This document shows, in pieces, positions 6,874-18,612 of a DNA stretch of 64,000 nt. How positions within the stretch are numbered: the first letter of the stretch is position 1; every line of letters starts with the position of its first letter. This stretch comes from Vreelandella neptunia (GTDB lineage: Bacteria; Pseudomonadota; Gammaproteobacteria; Pseudomonadales; Halomonadaceae). The notes under the pieces are model-generated. The model ran no database searches. It had not been told where the DNA came from and was given only the letters and a program-made list of their open reading frames with translations. The position numbers were made by a program, and so were the translations under genes. The stretch spans positions 949,352-1,013,351 of the forward strand of contig NZ_JHQL01000001.1 of NCBI RefSeq assembly GCF_000712975.1. The letters run 5' to 3'.

Positions 6874-8502
6874 TTGCTTAAGTGACGACTCGGATGCCAT
6901 GGTGTCTTGTTGGTGTTTAGGCCAGTCAATTGAGTAATGCAACCCACGTGATTCATGCCTTTGAAGCGCTGCTAATACCGTTAACTGCGCTAGCCAGAGC
7001 GCTTGTTGCAAGCGCACACTTTCCGGATGTCTGCGCTTTTCATCTATATCGTCAAGCTGCATTTCAAGGTCGCTTAGCTTATCGTAAGCGATACTTAAAC
7101 CGTGATTGCTACGAACAATTGAAACATATTGGCTCATAATGGCGCGCATCTCGCTGCGTAAAGCAGTGAGTGCTGGCATTGGAATTGCGATCTCTTGCTG
7201 GTCTGGCAACTGCTCTGATCGTTGTGATGCATCAGTGTGATCGCCTGGCAAATTTTTGCACTGAGTTTTCTGTGGCTGTGTTTTCTGTATCTGTGTTTTC
7301 TGTGACTGTGCTAGCAAGTGCTTTGCACAGCTTCTTGCGTACACCAGGCATTCTAGTAATGAATTACTGGCCATACGATTGGCGCCATGCAGTCCCGTAT
7401 AAGCAATTTCACCAACAGCATAGAGATTGGTGACGTGAGTTGCGCCGTGATGATCGGTAGCAACACCACCACAGCTGTAATGAGCAGCAGGGACGACTGG
7501 AATGGGCTGGCAGGTAATATCAATTCCCCGAGAGGCGCAATGAGCCAAAATGGTAGGAAAGTGATGACGGATAGCCGTTTCTCCAAGGTGGCTGATGTCT
7601 AGCCAGACATGCCCTTGGTGACTTTGTTGAATTTGTGAATCGATAGCTCGGGCAACCACGTCTCTAGGGGCTAGCTCGGCGCGAGAATCGATATCGGGCA
7701 TAAACCGATGCCCAGCTTCATTTAGCAAACGCCCACCCTCTCCTCGAACGGCTTCGCTAATCAAAAAAGCAGGCCCTTCTGGATCAAACAGGCAAGTAGG
7801 ATGAAACTGCTGAAACTCAAGATTCATTAGTTTCGCGCCCAACTCAGCCGCCATTACCATACCTTCTCCACTACTTGGCGAGGGGGTAGTGGTATGGCGA
7901 TAAAGGCCGCTTGCACCACCGGTTGCCAGAGCAACGTGCTTAGCAAACAGCATCTGTTGGTGCTGCTGTCGATCGACGCCTTCCGCGCCAATGCAGCGTC
8001 CTTCGGTATCGCTAATCAAATGCAAGATGGTCAAGTCACTGCGCTGAATAATGTTGGGATGTGCAGCTACTTTTTCGTATAACGTATCGACTACCGCGCG
8101 ACCAGTCGCGTCATCCGCATGAATAATGCGGCGTGCGTTATGGCCTCCCTCGCGGGTTAAATGGAAGGGGTAGCGAGCGCTGGGGTCTGGGTCTGGAGTA
8201 AAGGGTACGCCGTTGTTGATTAGCCACTGAATGGCGTCTGGGCCATGAGTGACAGTAAAGCGGACTGCATCTTCATCGCACAGGCCATCGCCAGCAATGA
8301 GTGTATCTCGTATATGTGCCTCTAGGTCGTCATCCGGTGAGAGAACGGCGGCTATTCCCCCTTGCGCCCAGCGGCTGGCTCCTTGGTCGTCCAGGGCGGG
8401 TCTCACTAACGTCACCGAGAGATGATCGGCAACTTCAAGTGCTAGGGTTAGGCCGGCGACGCCGCCGCCGATAATAAGTACGTCGGATGTTGGCGTGCTC
8501 AT
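6850..8502 (-). CDS. nadB: L-aspartate oxidase
   Basis: First enzyme of de novo NAD synthesis, oxidising L-aspartate to iminoaspartate with FAD. The 550-residue protein begins with the dinucleotide-binding VLIIGGGVAGLTLALE. It carries the SRWAQGGIAAV and HTREGGHNARRI-like (HLTREGGHNARRI) segments, the EFQQFHPT motif and the AVGEIAYTGLHGANRMASNSLLE signature of the succinate dehydrogenase/aspartate oxidase family. The ATG at 8502 is preferred over 8529 because AAGAGGA lies nine bases before it. A low-complexity insert with three QKTQ repeats sits near residue 405-420, before the C-terminal helical domain. Proximity to sdhE-ygfX is conserved in Pseudomonas, but the rpoE/algU operon usually adjacent is absent here. 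Confidence 0.93.
   Translation of the reverse strand: MSTPTSDVLIIGGGVAGLTLALEVADHLSVTLVRPALDDQGASRWAQGGIAAVLSPDDDLEAHIRDTLIAGDGLCDEDAVRFTVTHGPDAIQWLINNGVPFTPDPDPSARYPFHLTREGGHNARRIIHADDATGRAVVDTLYEKVAAHPNIIQRSDLTILHLISDTEGRCIGAEGVDRQQHQQMLFAKHVALATGGASGLYRHTTTPSPSSGEGMVMAAELGAKLMNLEFQQFHPTCLFDPEGPAFLISEAVRGEGGRLLNEAGHRFMPDIDSRAELAPRDVVARAIDSQIQQSHQGHVWLDISHLGETAIRHHFPTILAHCASRGIDITCQPIPVVPAAHYSCGGVATDHHGATHVTNLYAVGEIAYTGLHGANRMASNSLLECLVYARSCAKHLLAQSQKTQIQKTQPQKTQCKNLPGDHTDASQRSEQLPDQQEIAIPMPALTALRSEMRAIMSQYVSIVRSNHGLSIAYDKLSDLEMQLDDIDEKRRHPESVRLQQALWLAQLTVLAALQRHESRGLHYSIDWPKHQQDTMASESSLKQLSPRTMA
7262..7306. repeat. 15-bp tandem triplication inside nadB
   Basis: Three in-frame 15-bp units (7262-7276, 7277-7291, 7292-7306) encode QKTQ plus one variable residue three times within nadB. 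The reading frame stays open, so it is a coding expansion and not damage. Confidence 0.85.
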
Positions 8503-8867
8503 GGGACCCGATCCTCTTTTCACATTCATAACGCGGTAGGTGCTAAACGCTAAACGCCTTTTACGCGATAGATAACAGAAGTGGCATCATAGCGTGACTG
8601 CTTTCGCTTGGCGATGAGTGGGCGCGAAAAATTGCTTTCAGTGCATATAGATAGAGGCGAAAGACTGGCATGCAATAGATAGGGGGATGGGCTTATGAGG
8701 CAGAGCTACCAGCCTGGCTAACAGATGCTAAAAAGTGACCAATAGAAGCTACTGGATACGTTCTTTATAGGCTAAGACAACTGATAGTTTGCTATCGCCT
8801 AATAGGCTGACCAAACGTGCGATGAATAAATAAACTGGAAACAAGTAGGAAGGGGTGTTGCAGTATA
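8503..8867. other. Gap between nadB and the tRNA cluster
   Basis: About 365 bp without a supported gene. It must hold the nadB promoter and the end of the tRNA transcript. Short hairpins such as GATAG-CAAA-CTATC near 8783 are visible on the minus strand, but no convincing terminator or RNA. Confidence 0.5.
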
Positions 8868-8954
8868 TGGTGCCCGGAGCCGGACTTGAACCGGCACGGA
8901 GTTACCTCCGAGAGATTTTAAGTCTCTTGCGTCTACCAATTTCGCCATCCGGGC
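8868..8954 (-). tRNA. tRNA-Leu (anticodon UAA)
   Basis: An 87-nt class II tRNA with a long variable arm. The acceptor stem GCCCGGA pairs with TCCGGGC, and the CCA end is encoded. The anticodon loop CTTAAAA reads TAA. Third in the order Gly-Cys-Leu, as in the E. coli glyW-cysT-leuZ operon. Confidence 0.95.
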
Positions 8955-8996
8955 AGTGTATCGATGAAAGATTGCTATTCGTCGTCACACTTAAAA

Positions 8997-9070
8997 TGGA
9001 GGCTGGAGTCGGAATCGAACCGGCGTACACGGAGTTGCAGTCCGCTGCATAACCACTCTGCCATCCAGCC
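8997..9070 (-). tRNA. tRNA-Cys (anticodon GCA)
   Basis: A 74-nt tRNA with acceptor stem GGCTGGA / TCCAGCC, anticodon GCA in the loop ACTGCAACT and an encoded CCA end. It lies 42 nt upstream of tRNA-Leu in the same transcript. Confidence 0.95.
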
Positions 9071-9080
9071 TTACAAGTCA

Positions 9081-9157
9081 TTGGAGCGGAAAAGTAGATT
9101 TGATCGGACTGGCGTTCCAGCTCACGACCCTCTCTTGCTTTACCACATTATCCAAGT
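9081..9157 (-). pseudogene. Decayed tRNA-Gly-like remnant
   Basis: The stretch between tRNA-Cys and tRNA-Gly resembles the neighbouring tRNA-Gly. On the plus strand TTGGAGCGGAAAAGTAGATT parallels the start of tRNA-Gly (TTGGAGCGGGAAAGGAGATT), CGACCCTC recurs, and CTTTACCACATTATCC parallels CTCTACCACTGAGCTATTCC. The anticodon arm is scrambled and the acceptor stem no longer closes. It looks like a tandem duplicate that has degenerated, judged by eye only. Confidence 0.5.
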
Positions 9158-9232
9158 TGGAGCGGGAAAGGAGATTCGAACTCCCGACCCTCGCCTTGGC
9201 AAGGCGATGCTCTACCACTGAGCTATTCCCGC
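9158..9232 (-). tRNA. tRNA-Gly (anticodon GCC)
   Basis: A 75-nt tRNA with acceptor stem GCGGGAA / TTCCCGC, anticodon GCC in the loop TTGCCAA and an encoded CCA end. First tRNA after pgsA. Confidence 0.95.
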
Positions 9233-9315
9233 TTGACTCGAGGGCGAATTATACGCATTGCTGCGCACTTGTCAATTAATGAATTTATCTGAAGCCTCTG
9301 TTATGCAACAAGTCA

Positions 9316-9864
9316 TTACATAGAGCGACTCAAGTGTGGCCAGGCTGCTTTGAGGTATTGGGCCATTGACCAAAGCGTAAGAATGGCGGCGGCGTAGAGA
9401 ACAACAACGCCAATGAGTGCAAGCTCATGCCCTGGTGGGAAGGCCAATAGTATGAGGAGAGCAACCATCTGTAGCGTTGTTTTAAGCTTGCCGATCCAAG
9501 AAACCGCGACCATTCCGCGCTTGCCCATTTCCGCCATCCACTCGCGAAGTGCTGAAATGACGATTTCACGACCAATAATGACCAGCGCGGGTAGAGTTAA
9601 TACCAGAGTGTCAAAGCGCTCGATAAGCAGCGCTAAGGCAACCGCGACCATTAACTTATCAGCCACGGGATCGAGAAACGCGCCAAATGGCGTGGATTGA
9701 TTCCAGCGGCGGGCTAGGTAGCCATCCAGCCAGTCAGTTACGGAGGCTAGCGCAAATAGGCCTGCAGCCACAGGCATGCTCCAGCTAAAAGGTAAGTAAA
9801 AAAGTACTACCAGTAGTGGAATGAAGGCGATTCTTGCCAGAGTCAGTATGTTAGGTATATTCAT
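9316..9864 (-). CDS. pgsA: CDP-diacylglycerol-glycerol-3-phosphate 3-phosphatidyltransferase
   Basis: Integral membrane enzyme that makes phosphatidylglycerophosphate, the committed step to phosphatidylglycerol and cardiolipin. From the ATG at 9864 it is 182 residues, the normal size; the open frame extends 30 codons further up without homology or good start. The CDP-alcohol phosphotransferase signature is complete: [27 protein letters not shown] (about residues 40-66), with all conserved aspartates. Four or more membrane helices are evident. It follows uvrC and precedes the tRNA cluster, an order conserved from E. coli. Confidence 0.94.
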   Translation of the reverse strand: MNIPNILTLARIAFIPLLVVLFYLPFSWSMPVAAGLFALASVTDWLDGYLARRWNQSTPFGAFLDPVADKLMVAVALALLIERFDTLVLTLPALVIIGREIVISALREWMAEMGKRGMVAVSWIGKLKTTLQMVALLILLAFPPGHELALIGVVVLYAAAILTLWSMAQYLKAAWPHLSRSM

Positions 9865-9959
9865 CGCAGGGCGCGATCCTTGCCGGAGAATCATAGAAGA
9901 CGAAGTAGTGGAGAACATTCTATCCCCCTTAGTGCCTAGCATCCACGTTAACAACAGGT

Positions 9960-11783
9960 TTATCCGTTGAGAGATTGGTAAATAGTCTCGGCAAGCGAGG
10001 CATTAATGCCGGGTACACGTGCTAGTTCATCGCGACTGGCCTTTTGAACGCCCTGTAAGCCACCGAAGAAGCGTAGCAGTTCGCGCCGTCTTTTAGGGCC
10101 GATGCCGGGTATATCCTGAAGTGTTGAGGTGCGTCGTGCCTTGTCACGTTGGGCCCGATGGCCGGCAATAGCAAAGCGGTGTGACTCGTCACGAATATGC
10201 TGAATCAGGTGCAGTGCCGGCGAAGCTGGGTCAAGGGGGAGTGGGTTGTCGGTGGTTTCCAGAAAGAGCGTTTCAAGGCCTGCTTTACGAGTAGTGCCTT
10301 TGGCAACGCCGAGCAAAATGACATTGGTAACCGCTAGGTCGGTTAGTACGCCGCGGGCCATGTTGAGCTGACCTTTGCCCCCATCAACGATTAAAATGTC
10401 AGGTGCCACGGCTTCGCCACTTTTCACACGTTTGAGTCGACGTGTTAAGGCTTGCTGCATGGCTGCATAGTCATCGCCTGCGGCAACGCCCTCTATGCGG
10501 AAATGACGGTAATCGCTCTTGCGTGGACCCTGATGGTCAAACACTACACAGGAAGCCACGGTTGCTTCCCCATGGCTGTGGCTGATGTCAAAGCACTCTA
10601 GGCGCTCGGGTATTTTGTCTAGTGAGAGAGCTTTCTGAAGGGCTTCAAATCGCTGAGTAAGTTGGGTTTTATTAGCCAGCTGCGAAGAAAGCTGTTGCTC
10701 AGCATTAGTCATTGCTAGGTGCTGCCACTGAGCGCGATGGCCCCTAACTTGGCTGGTAACGCGAACGCGTTTTCCTGCTTGCTGAGAAAGGGCTTCAGCA
10801 ATCAGTGTGCTGTCTTCAAGTGGATGACTGGTAATAACTTCACTTGGTACGTTATGAGGCTGTCCGAAGTAGTACTGGCTAACGACCTCTGTCAACAGCA
10901 TGTCAGGCGGCAAATCTAGGTCGTTTTTGGGCGTATGATGGCGAGCGCCCAGTAAACGTCCATCGCGTACGCTAAGGATTGATATGCCAAGCGCGCCAGG
11001 ACGTTGGGCAAGTGCAAAAACGTCGGCATCGCCATGTTCATTATCGACAAACTGCCGTTGCTGCAGCTGGCGCAGCTGCTGTATCTGATCACGTAACCTT
11101 GCTGCTTCTTCAAAATTTAAGGCACGGCTGGCTGTTTCCATCTCCTCGCTAAGTAGTTGGGTGACATGTTCGCTTTTGCCTTCAAGGCACATAACGGCAT
11201 GCTCTACATCGCGTCGGTAATCCGCTTCCGAAATGTAGTCGACACAAGGCGCGCTACAGCGCTGAATTTGGTATTGCAGGCAAGGGCGAGAGCGGTGGGC
11301 AAATACGCTGTCTTCGCAGTTGCGGATGCGGAAGATTTTCTGCATGAGCGCTAGGCTTTCTTTCACTGCCCCACTACTTGGATAGGGCCCTAAATAGCGT
11401 CCATCTCCCTTGCGCTGCCGTGCTCGCTTGTATTCAAGTGCGGGGTAGGCGTGCCGATCAGTAACAAAGATGAAAGGGTATGACTTATCGTCTCTTAACA
11501 GGATGTTATACGGTGGGCGTAGTTCCTTTATGAGCGTCTGCTCTAGAAGCAATGCTTCGGTTTCGCTGCGAGTAACAGTGATTTGGATATCAGCAATGCG
11601 TGCCACCATTGCCTGAGTTTTGGCGTTAAGCTGGCCGCGAAAATAGCTAGCAAGGCGCGCTTTTAGGCGCTTAGCTTTACCAACGTATAAGGTGTTGGTG
11701 TGCTCATCCAGCATTCTATAAACACCTGGGGAGGTGCTAACAGAACTTAAAAACTGCTTAGCATCAAAAGTCATAGCTGGCAT
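9960..11783 (-). CDS. uvrC: UvrABC system protein C (excinuclease subunit)
   Basis: UvrC makes both incisions around DNA lesions during nucleotide excision repair. The 607-residue protein has the N-terminal GIY-YIG nuclease ([21 protein letters not shown], about residues 18-38), the UVR UvrB-contact motif ([18 protein letters not shown], about 208-226), an RNase H-like C-terminal nuclease ([10 protein letters not shown] through DGGKGQ), and tandem helix-hairpin-helix motifs at the end ([14 protein letters not shown] and [13 protein letters not shown]). It could start at 11783 or three codons later at 11774. It follows the response regulator gene by 36 nt, the usual gacA-uvrC pairing. Confidence 0.96.
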   Translation of the reverse strand: MPAMTFDAKQFLSSVSTSPGVYRMLDEHTNTLYVGKAKRLKARLASYFRGQLNAKTQAMVARIADIQITVTRSETEALLLEQTLIKELRPPYNILLRDDKSYPFIFVTDRHAYPALEYKRARQRKGDGRYLGPYPSSGAVKESLALMQKIFRIRNCEDSVFAHRSRPCLQYQIQRCSAPCVDYISEADYRRDVEHAVMCLEGKSEHVTQLLSEEMETASRALNFEEAARLRDQIQQLRQLQQRQFVDNEHGDADVFALAQRPGALGISILSVRDGRLLGARHHTPKNDLDLPPDMLLTEVVSQYYFGQPHNVPSEVITSHPLEDSTLIAEALSQQAGKRVRVTSQVRGHRAQWQHLAMTNAEQQLSSQLANKTQLTQRFEALQKALSLDKIPERLECFDISHSHGEATVASCVVFDHQGPRKSDYRHFRIEGVAAGDDYAAMQQALTRRLKRVKSGEAVAPDILIVDGGKGQLNMARGVLTDLAVTNVILLGVAKGTTRKAGLETLFLETTDNPLPLDPASPALHLIQHIRDESHRFAIAGHRAQRDKARRTSTLQDIPGIGPKRRRELLRFFGGLQGVQKASRDELARVPGINASLAETIYQSLNG

Positions 11784-11819
11784 CGGCGCTTCTAATCAAC
11801 AGAAGTTGCGATGGTAGGA

Positions 11820-12470
11820 CTATCCCATGATGGCGTCAAAGCCCTCGACTAAACCATAGCGCAGTGCCAAGTGGGTAAGCTCTACATCAGTGGCTACCTG
11901 TAGTTTGTCAAATAGCCGATAGCGGTAAGTGTTAACCGTTTTGGGGCTAAGGTGCAAACGGTCAGAAATATCCTGAACGCGCTGACAATTTACAATCATA
12001 AGGGCAATTTGTAGCTCTCGGTGCGACAAGTGCTGAAAGGGGTTGTCCTCATCAGTAAAATGGGAAAGCGCCAGTCGCTGAGCGATCTCTTTACTAACAT
12101 AGCGCCTTCCGTGAAAGACTTGACGAATAGCATCGGTCATTTCAGTTGCGTCAGCGCCTTTGCTAAGGAAGCCGATTGCTCCTGCTTCTAGCATAAGTCG
12201 TAATGCGCTATCTTCCATATGCGCGGTTAAGATCAGTACCCTAACGTCTTCCATTGTTCTATGAATACGTCGAGTTGCTTCAAGGCCTCCGATGCCAGGC
12301 ATGCGAATATCCATCACAACAATGTCAGGTTTTAAGCGACGGCATTCAGTGACTGCGCTTTCACCATCGTCAACTTCGCCTACGATCTTGATATCGCACT
12401 CTTCGTTAAGCAGGTGAGCAATACTGGTTCTCACCAGGTGATGATCATCGGCGATTAAAACTTTGATCAA
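11820..12470 (-). CDS. uvrY: GacA/UvrY-type response regulator
   Basis: Transcription regulator of the BarA/UvrY (GacS/GacA) two-component system, which activates small RNAs that sequester CsrA/RsmA. The 216-residue protein has a receiver domain with the acidic pair D8-D9, phospho-acceptor D54 in VVMDIRMPG and the conserved lysine in FLSKGA (about residue 105). A LuxR-type helix-turn-helix follows (HLSHRELQIALMIVNCQRVQDIS, about 145-200). Its position before uvrC is the main evidence for the orthologue. The sensor kinase is not in the window. Confidence 0.92.
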   Translation of the reverse strand: MIKVLIADDHHLVRTSIAHLLNEECDIKIVGEVDDGESAVTECRRLKPDIVVMDIRMPGIGGLEATRRIHRTMEDVRVLILTAHMEDSALRLMLEAGAIGFLSKGADATEMTDAIRQVFHGRRYVSKEIAQRLALSHFTDEDNPFQHLSHRELQIALMIVNCQRVQDISDRLHLSPKTVNTYRYRLFDKLQVATDVELTHLALRYGLVEGFDAIMG

Positions 12471-12586
12471 GGTGCTGGCTCCTGCATAAAATCATCGTAG
12501 TGGTGGGCGAAAGCCACGGTTGCAAGGTATAGAGTGCCACAGCTCTTATCAAAGGAGAATTTAGTTGATCGTTGTTCATCATTAGC

Positions 12587-12616
12587 TTGACGTTAAGCGA
12601 TCTGTCAGCGTACTAT
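12587..12616 (+). promoter_or_regulatory. Candidate promoter of tRNA-Ala
   Basis: TTGACG (12587-12592) and TACTAT (12611-12616) with an 18-bp spacer lie about 50 nt before the tRNA-Ala gene. Confidence 0.45.
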
Positions 12617-12664
12617 TTTTCGCCGTTATAAGAAGCGATTTGAAAACGTCGCTTAAAAGTATGT

Positions 12665-12740
12665 GGGGCCTTAGCTCAGCTGGGAGAGCGCAACACTGGC
12701 AGTGTTGAGGTCAGCGGTTCGATCCCGCTAGGCTCCACCA
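12665..12740 (+). tRNA. tRNA-Ala (anticodon GGC)
   Basis: A 76-nt tRNA: acceptor GGGGCCT pairs with AGGCTCC (one G-U), the anticodon loop CTGGCAG reads GGC, and the CCA end is encoded. It is a single-gene transcript ending at the hairpin at 12793. Confidence 0.95.
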
Positions 12741-12792
12741 ATTTGTTATTGTTAATAATATTGTTGGCATTACTGACATTGTTGATAGAATC

Positions 12793-12828
12793 CAAAAAAG
12801 CGCCCATGGTAATGGGCGCTTTTTTTTA
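12793..12828. terminator. Bidirectional terminator between tRNA-Ala and argF
   Basis: AAAAAAGCGCCCAT and ATGGGCGCTTTTTT form a perfect stem with a 4-nt loop. T runs on both strands serve tRNA-Ala on the plus strand and argF on the minus strand. Confidence 0.85.
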
Positions 12829-12865
12829 ACTATTTATTCGTCAAATGAACGTTTGGGTTTTCTGG

Positions 12866-13789
12866 CTATTCGTCAGTAATTTTACCGAGCAGTAAAAACT
12901 CAATCAGGGCTTTTTGAGCGTGCAGACGGTTGCCTGCTTCTTGCCATACGACAGCGCGCGGGTCATCTAGCAGAGTGGTGCTAATCTCTTCACCGCGGTG
13001 AGCAGGTAAGCAGTGTAGGAAAAGCACGTCAGGTTGTGCGCTGTCGAGCATCGCTTCGGTGACTTGGAATCCGGCAAAATCGGTTTCACGCTTAGCCTGT
13101 TCTTCTTCCTGCCCCATGGATGCCCACACATCTGTAGTAATCAAGTCGGCCCCTTTGACGGCTTCTTGTGGGTCGTGCAGCAGTGTGATGCAGTCGCTGG
13201 CCGCTTCCATGATGTCAGCGCGAGGTTCATACCCTTTCGGGCAGCAAATGCGCAGATGGAAGCCAAATTGGCGAGCAGCATTAATCCAAGAGTGGCACAT
13301 GTTATTGCCATCCCCCACCCAAACCGCCGTGCGCCCTTTTACACTGCCGCGTAGTTCGGTCCAGGTCATCACATCCGCCAATAGTTGGCAGGGGTGATAG
13401 TCGTCACTCAAGGCATTAATGACAGGCACGCTGCTGGCGCTTGCGTAAGCCTCTAGTCCCGCGTGGGAGAAGGTGCGGATCATTACCGCATCGACCATTT
13501 CAGACAGCACTCGGGCAGTATCTTCGATAGGCTCGCCGCGCCCTAACTGTGTGTCGCGGGGGGAGAGAAAGAGCGCATGGCCGCCGAACTGTGCCATGCC
13601 GGTTTCAAACGATACGCGGGTGCGGGTGGATGATTTTTCAAAAATCATCGCCAGCGTGCGGTTAGGCAGCGGTGTGTACACCGGGCCGTTAGCCTTTAGC
13701 TCGGTTTTGATCTTAATCGCACGCTGAATCAGGTACGCCAGCTCATCTGGGGTTAAATCCAGCAAGGTTAAGAAATGGCGTGTCGCCAT
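12866..13789 (-). CDS. argF: Ornithine carbamoyltransferase
   Basis: Joins ornithine and carbamoyl phosphate to citrulline in arginine synthesis. The 307-residue cytoplasmic protein carries the carbamoyl phosphate motif STRTR (residues 54-58), the HPCQLLAD motif (about 131-138), the [12 protein letters not shown] substrate loop and the HCLPAHRG motif (about 261-268) with the catalytic cysteine. Length and motifs match the anabolic monomer type. It stands alone, with a strong terminator downstream. I found no convincing ArgR box upstream. Confidence 0.95.
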   Translation of the reverse strand: MATRHFLTLLDLTPDELAYLIQRAIKIKTELKANGPVYTPLPNRTLAMIFEKSSTRTRVSFETGMAQFGGHALFLSPRDTQLGRGEPIEDTARVLSEMVDAVMIRTFSHAGLEAYASASSVPVINALSDDYHPCQLLADVMTWTELRGSVKGRTAVWVGDGNNMCHSWINAARQFGFHLRICCPKGYEPRADIMEAASDCITLLHDPQEAVKGADLITTDVWASMGQEEEQAKRETDFAGFQVTEAMLDSAQPDVLFLHCLPAHRGEEISTTLLDDPRAVVWQEAGNRLHAQKALIEFLLLGKITDE

Positions 13790-14009
13790 GATGGTATCTC
13801 TCCGCGCAAAAACACTATCCTAGCGATGCTAGGGGGGATGCGCAACGCGCCTGGCATGCGTAGAATGAGTCGCTATATGTAAGGCCGAGTAGTTTGCTCA
13901 AGTATTAACTTGCACAGCAATAAAAGGTAATCTTCGGCTAAAGGGTTAAAGCCAGTTAACGAATTGCGTAAACTGGCGCCATAACATTCCTTGTTTCTAG
14001 GAGCACATC

Positions 14010-14360
14010 ATGAGCACGACTGCCGAAAATATTCAGCGCCAAATTAGCGAAAACCCTATCCTCATCTACATGAAGGGCACGCCACAACTACCGCAGTGCG
14101 GTTTTTCCGCGCAAACAGTACAGGCGCTGATGAGCTGCGGCGAACGTTTTGCCTTTGTTAACGTGTTGGATAATCCAGACGTTCGCGCTGAACTGCCGAA
14201 AATTGCTAACTGGCCAACCTTTCCGCAACTATGGGTCGAAGGCGAGCTGGTAGGCGGTTGCGACATCGTAGTCGAGATGCATCAAAGCGGTGAACTTGAG
14301 AAGCTGATTAAAGAAGCTGCCCAACGCGTTGGCGCTGCTGAGAGCGGCGACAACGCTTAA
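14010..14360 (+). CDS. grxD: Monothiol glutaredoxin, Grx4 type
   Basis: Monothiol glutaredoxins of this class bind and deliver [2Fe-2S] clusters with BolA-type partners. The 116-residue protein has the CGFS active site with Cys30, the preceding MKGTP segment, and the WPTFPQLWVEGELVGGCDI glutathione-binding region (about residues 70-90). TAGGAG lies before the ATG. It is monocistronic as far as can be seen. Confidence 0.93.
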   Translation: MSTTAENIQRQISENPILIYMKGTPQLPQCGFSAQTVQALMSCGERFAFVNVLDNPDVRAELPKIANWPTFPQLWVEGELVGGCDIVVEMHQSGELEKLIKEAAQRVGAAESGDNA

Positions 14361-14518
14361 CGATTAGTGCCCCATGTCGCTCAGTCGTTAGAGCTGCTAG
14401 TCTATGAGACTGTTGGTTTACCAGTCTATAAGCTGGGCGGTTGGCGGGCTGCAGCGCAGCCGCTAGAATGGTGCTCTTTTCGCATCGACAGTTAGCCCGC
14501 CAAAGGAAGTAGTGCTCA

Positions 14519-16435
<1,917 letters not shown>

Positions 16436-16489
16436 CCGCGATGGTTGACTCGCAATGTTCATATTTTTGTTCCTTAAGGAGATAAGCGC

Positions 16490-16816
16490 ATGTTTAAAGG
16501 TGGAATGGGCAACATAATGAAGCAAGCCCAAGAAATGCAGGAGAAGATGCAGCAGGTTCAAGAAGAAGCTGCGAAAGCAGAAGTACATGGCGAAGCGGGC
16601 GCGGGTATGGTGAAAATCACCATGAATGGTCGCCATGATGTCATCGATGTCAACATTGACCCCAGTGTTCTTGAAGAAGATAAAGAGCTTCTGGAAGATT
16701 TGCTTGCCGCGGCCGTGAATGACGCTGTTCGCAAAGTAGAAGCAAATTCCAAGGCGAAGATGGAAGAAGCAACGGCAGGCTTAAACTTGCCACCCGGCTT
16801 TAAGATGCCGTTCTAA
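16490..16816 (+). CDS. ybaB: YbaB/EbfC family nucleoid-associated protein
   Basis: A 108-residue DNA-binding protein. The N-terminal helix is rich in Met, Gln and Glu ([17 protein letters not shown]), followed by the family core [44 protein letters not shown] and the C-terminal [12 protein letters not shown]. YbaB forms dimers that bind DNA with little sequence preference and is linked by position to recombination and replication genes. It sits 54 nt after dnaX and 3 nt before recR, so the three are co-transcribed. TAAGGAG lies before the ATG. Confidence 0.93.
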   Translation: MFKGGMGNIMKQAQEMQEKMQQVQEEAAKAEVHGEAGAGMVKITMNGRHDVIDVNIDPSVLEEDKELLEDLLAAAVNDAVRKVEANSKAKMEEATAGLNLPPGFKMPF

Positions 16817-16819
16817 ACC

Positions 16820-17425
16820 ATGCGTTTTTCCCCGCTTGTTGAGCAACTGATGGACGCTTTTCGCGTATTGCCAGGCGTTGGGCCGAAAACGGCTCAACGT
16901 ATGGCTATGCATTTACTAGAGCGCGAACGCCCAGGTGGACAGCGGTTGGCGGCGGTAATTCAGCAGGCCATTGAAGAAGTAGGTTATTGTCAGCGCTGCC
17001 GTACATTGACCGAAGCGGATATCTGCGTGCTGTGCGAAAGTAGCCGTCGTGATGATTCACTCTTGTGCGTTGTGGAGTCACCTGCTGATCAACTTGCTAT
17101 TGAGGAGGCGGGCGGCTTTCATGGTCGTTATTTTGTGTTACATGGCCATCTCTCTCCTCTGGATGGTATTGGCCCTGATGCCATCGGCTTAGATTTATTG
17201 GAAAGCCTCATCGCAGAGGGCAACATCCGTGAAGTAGTGCTTGCCACCAATCCCACTGTGGAAGGCGAGGCGACAGCACACTTTATTGCTGCCCAACTTT
17301 CTCATTACGGTGTCTCTTTCTCTCGGCTCGCCTATGGTGTGCCCATGGGGGGGGAACTTGAGTATGTCGACGGTGGTACGCTAAGCCGCGCCTTTAATGG
17401 TCGCCAGCCTTTTGCCAGCGATTGA
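16820..17425 (+). CDS. recR: Recombination mediator RecR
   Basis: With RecO and RecF, RecR loads RecA at single-strand gaps. The 201-residue protein has the N-terminal helix-hairpin-helix ([21 protein letters not shown], about residues 15-35), a four-cysteine zinc site (CQRC and CVLC, about 56-71), and a Toprim domain ([17 protein letters not shown] onward) ending in the [13 protein letters not shown]alker B-like segment. Its stop overlaps the TTG start region of rnd. Confidence 0.95.
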   Translation: MRFSPLVEQLMDAFRVLPGVGPKTAQRMAMHLLERERPGGQRLAAVIQQAIEEVGYCQRCRTLTEADICVLCESSRRDDSLLCVVESPADQLAIEEAGGFHGRYFVLHGHLSPLDGIGPDAIGLDLLESLIAEGNIREVVLATNPTVEGEATAHFIAAQLSHYGVSFSRLAYGVPMGGELEYVDGGTLSRAFNGRQPFASD

Positions 17426-18612
17426 CCCTTACAAAAAACGCAAACGCTTATGCGCTTGTGCCAACCCGGAAGTGTGCTTTGTCCTCTTTAGCCCCCCCGT
17501 TGTATCAATGGATTGATAGTGCTGACGCCTTAGATGCTGCTTGCGAGCAAGTCGCCGGTGCCAGTGTCATTGCCCTCGACACTGAATTTTTCCGCGAAAA
17601 TACATTTTTTCCGGTGCCAGCGCTTGTTCAATTCACCACGGGTGATACGGCTTATTTAGTCGATCCGTTGAGCACGCCCTGTACTGCTGCCTTTCGTGAC
17701 TTGCTGCAAAATAGCGCCATTAAACTACTGCACGCGTGCAGTGAAGATTTAGAGGTTTTCCAGCATTGGGCAGGCGTATTACCAACACCACTTATCGATA
17801 CACAGGTTGCGCAGGCTTTTTTAGGTGAAACCCCCGGCATGGGCTATCAAAAACTGGTAGAGCATTGGATGGGAGAAACGCTGCCTAAAGAAGAAACGCG
17901 TTCCAACTGGTTAGAACGTCCCTTGACGCCCTCTCAGTGTGAATACGCGGCGTTAGATGTTATTTATTTGCTGAAAGTGTGGAGATTACAAGCTGAAAAG
18001 CTTGAGCAACTAGGTCGACGTGAATGGCTTGACGATGAGTGTGCCAGCCTGATTGAGCAGGCGGGACGCAGTGTTGAAAGCGACGGCCAGTGGTATACGC
18101 GCCAGCGGCAGTTATGGCGTCTTGATCCCCATCAGCTTGAGGCCTACCGTTTAATGACCATTTGGCGGGAAGGGGAAACCCGGCGCCGTGATTTACCGCG
18201 TAACTGGTTAGTCAGCGATAAACTATTGTTTGCGGTAGCGGAAAAAATGCCCAAAAACCGCTATGAGTTGGCCGAGATTGAGGGAGTCAAACCGCCGCTG
18301 ATTAAAAAAGAGGGCGACACGTTGTTAGCGCTGGTGAAGCAGGCTCAGCACTGCCCTGAAGATAATCTGCCTGCGCGTTGGCCAGATCCAATGCATCCTG
18401 CGTTTAAGCGGCGCTTTAAAGCACTAAAAAAAGTGGTGGTTGATAAGGCGGCTGAATTGCAAATAGCGCCGGAAATGCTATTGCGGCGGCGAGATATTGA
18501 GGGGCTGGTGATGCAGCGGCTCGCTAATCAGCCGCTAACGCCTCCTGGTGGCTGGCGTCATACTTACCTAACTCAAGAAATTTATCAGGCGCTTGAGGAG
18601 TCATCGCAATGA
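17422..18612 (+). CDS. rnd: Ribonuclease D
   Basis: A 3'-5' exoribonuclease of the DEDD family that trims tRNA and other small stable RNA precursors. Up to 396 residues: the exonuclease domain shows ALDTEFFRE (motif I, about residues 50-58), [12 protein letters not shown] (motif II) and [10 protein letters not shown] (motif III with the DEDDy tyrosine), followed by an HRDC domain (about 215-290). The N-terminus is uncertain. The open frame begins at a TTG overlapping the recR stop, with GTG 17458 or TTG 17500 as later choices; family members start close to the [11 protein letters not shown] segment. It overlaps ycgL by four bases. Confidence 0.92.
   Translation: MTLTKNANAYALVPTRKCALSSLAPPLYQWIDSADALDAACEQVAGASVIALDTEFFRENTFFPVPALVQFTTGDTAYLVDPLSTPCTAAFRDLLQNSAIKLLHACSEDLEVFQHWAGVLPTPLIDTQVAQAFLGETPGMGYQKLVEHWMGETLPKEETRSNWLERPLTPSQCEYAALDVIYLLKVWRLQAEKLEQLGRREWLDDECASLIEQAGRSVESDGQWYTRQRQLWRLDPHQLEAYRLMTIWREGETRRRDLPRNWLVSDKLLFAVAEKMPKNRYELAEIEGVKPPLIKKEGDTLLALVKQAQHCPEDNLPARWPDPMHPAFKRRFKALKKVVVDKAAELQIAPEMLLRRRDIEGLVMQRLANQPLTPPGGWRHTYLTQEIYQALEESSQ

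Noticed and set aside
9865..9954. 30-residue N-terminal extension of PgsA
   Set aside because: The family starts at [11 protein letters not shown]; the extension has no homology and no better ribosome site.
14361..14518. Possible 4.5S (SRP) RNA upstream of dnaX
   Set aside because: Some pseudomonads have ffs next to dnaX, but the conserved GGAAGGAAGCAGCC-type loop is not present; only short GC hairpins are seen.
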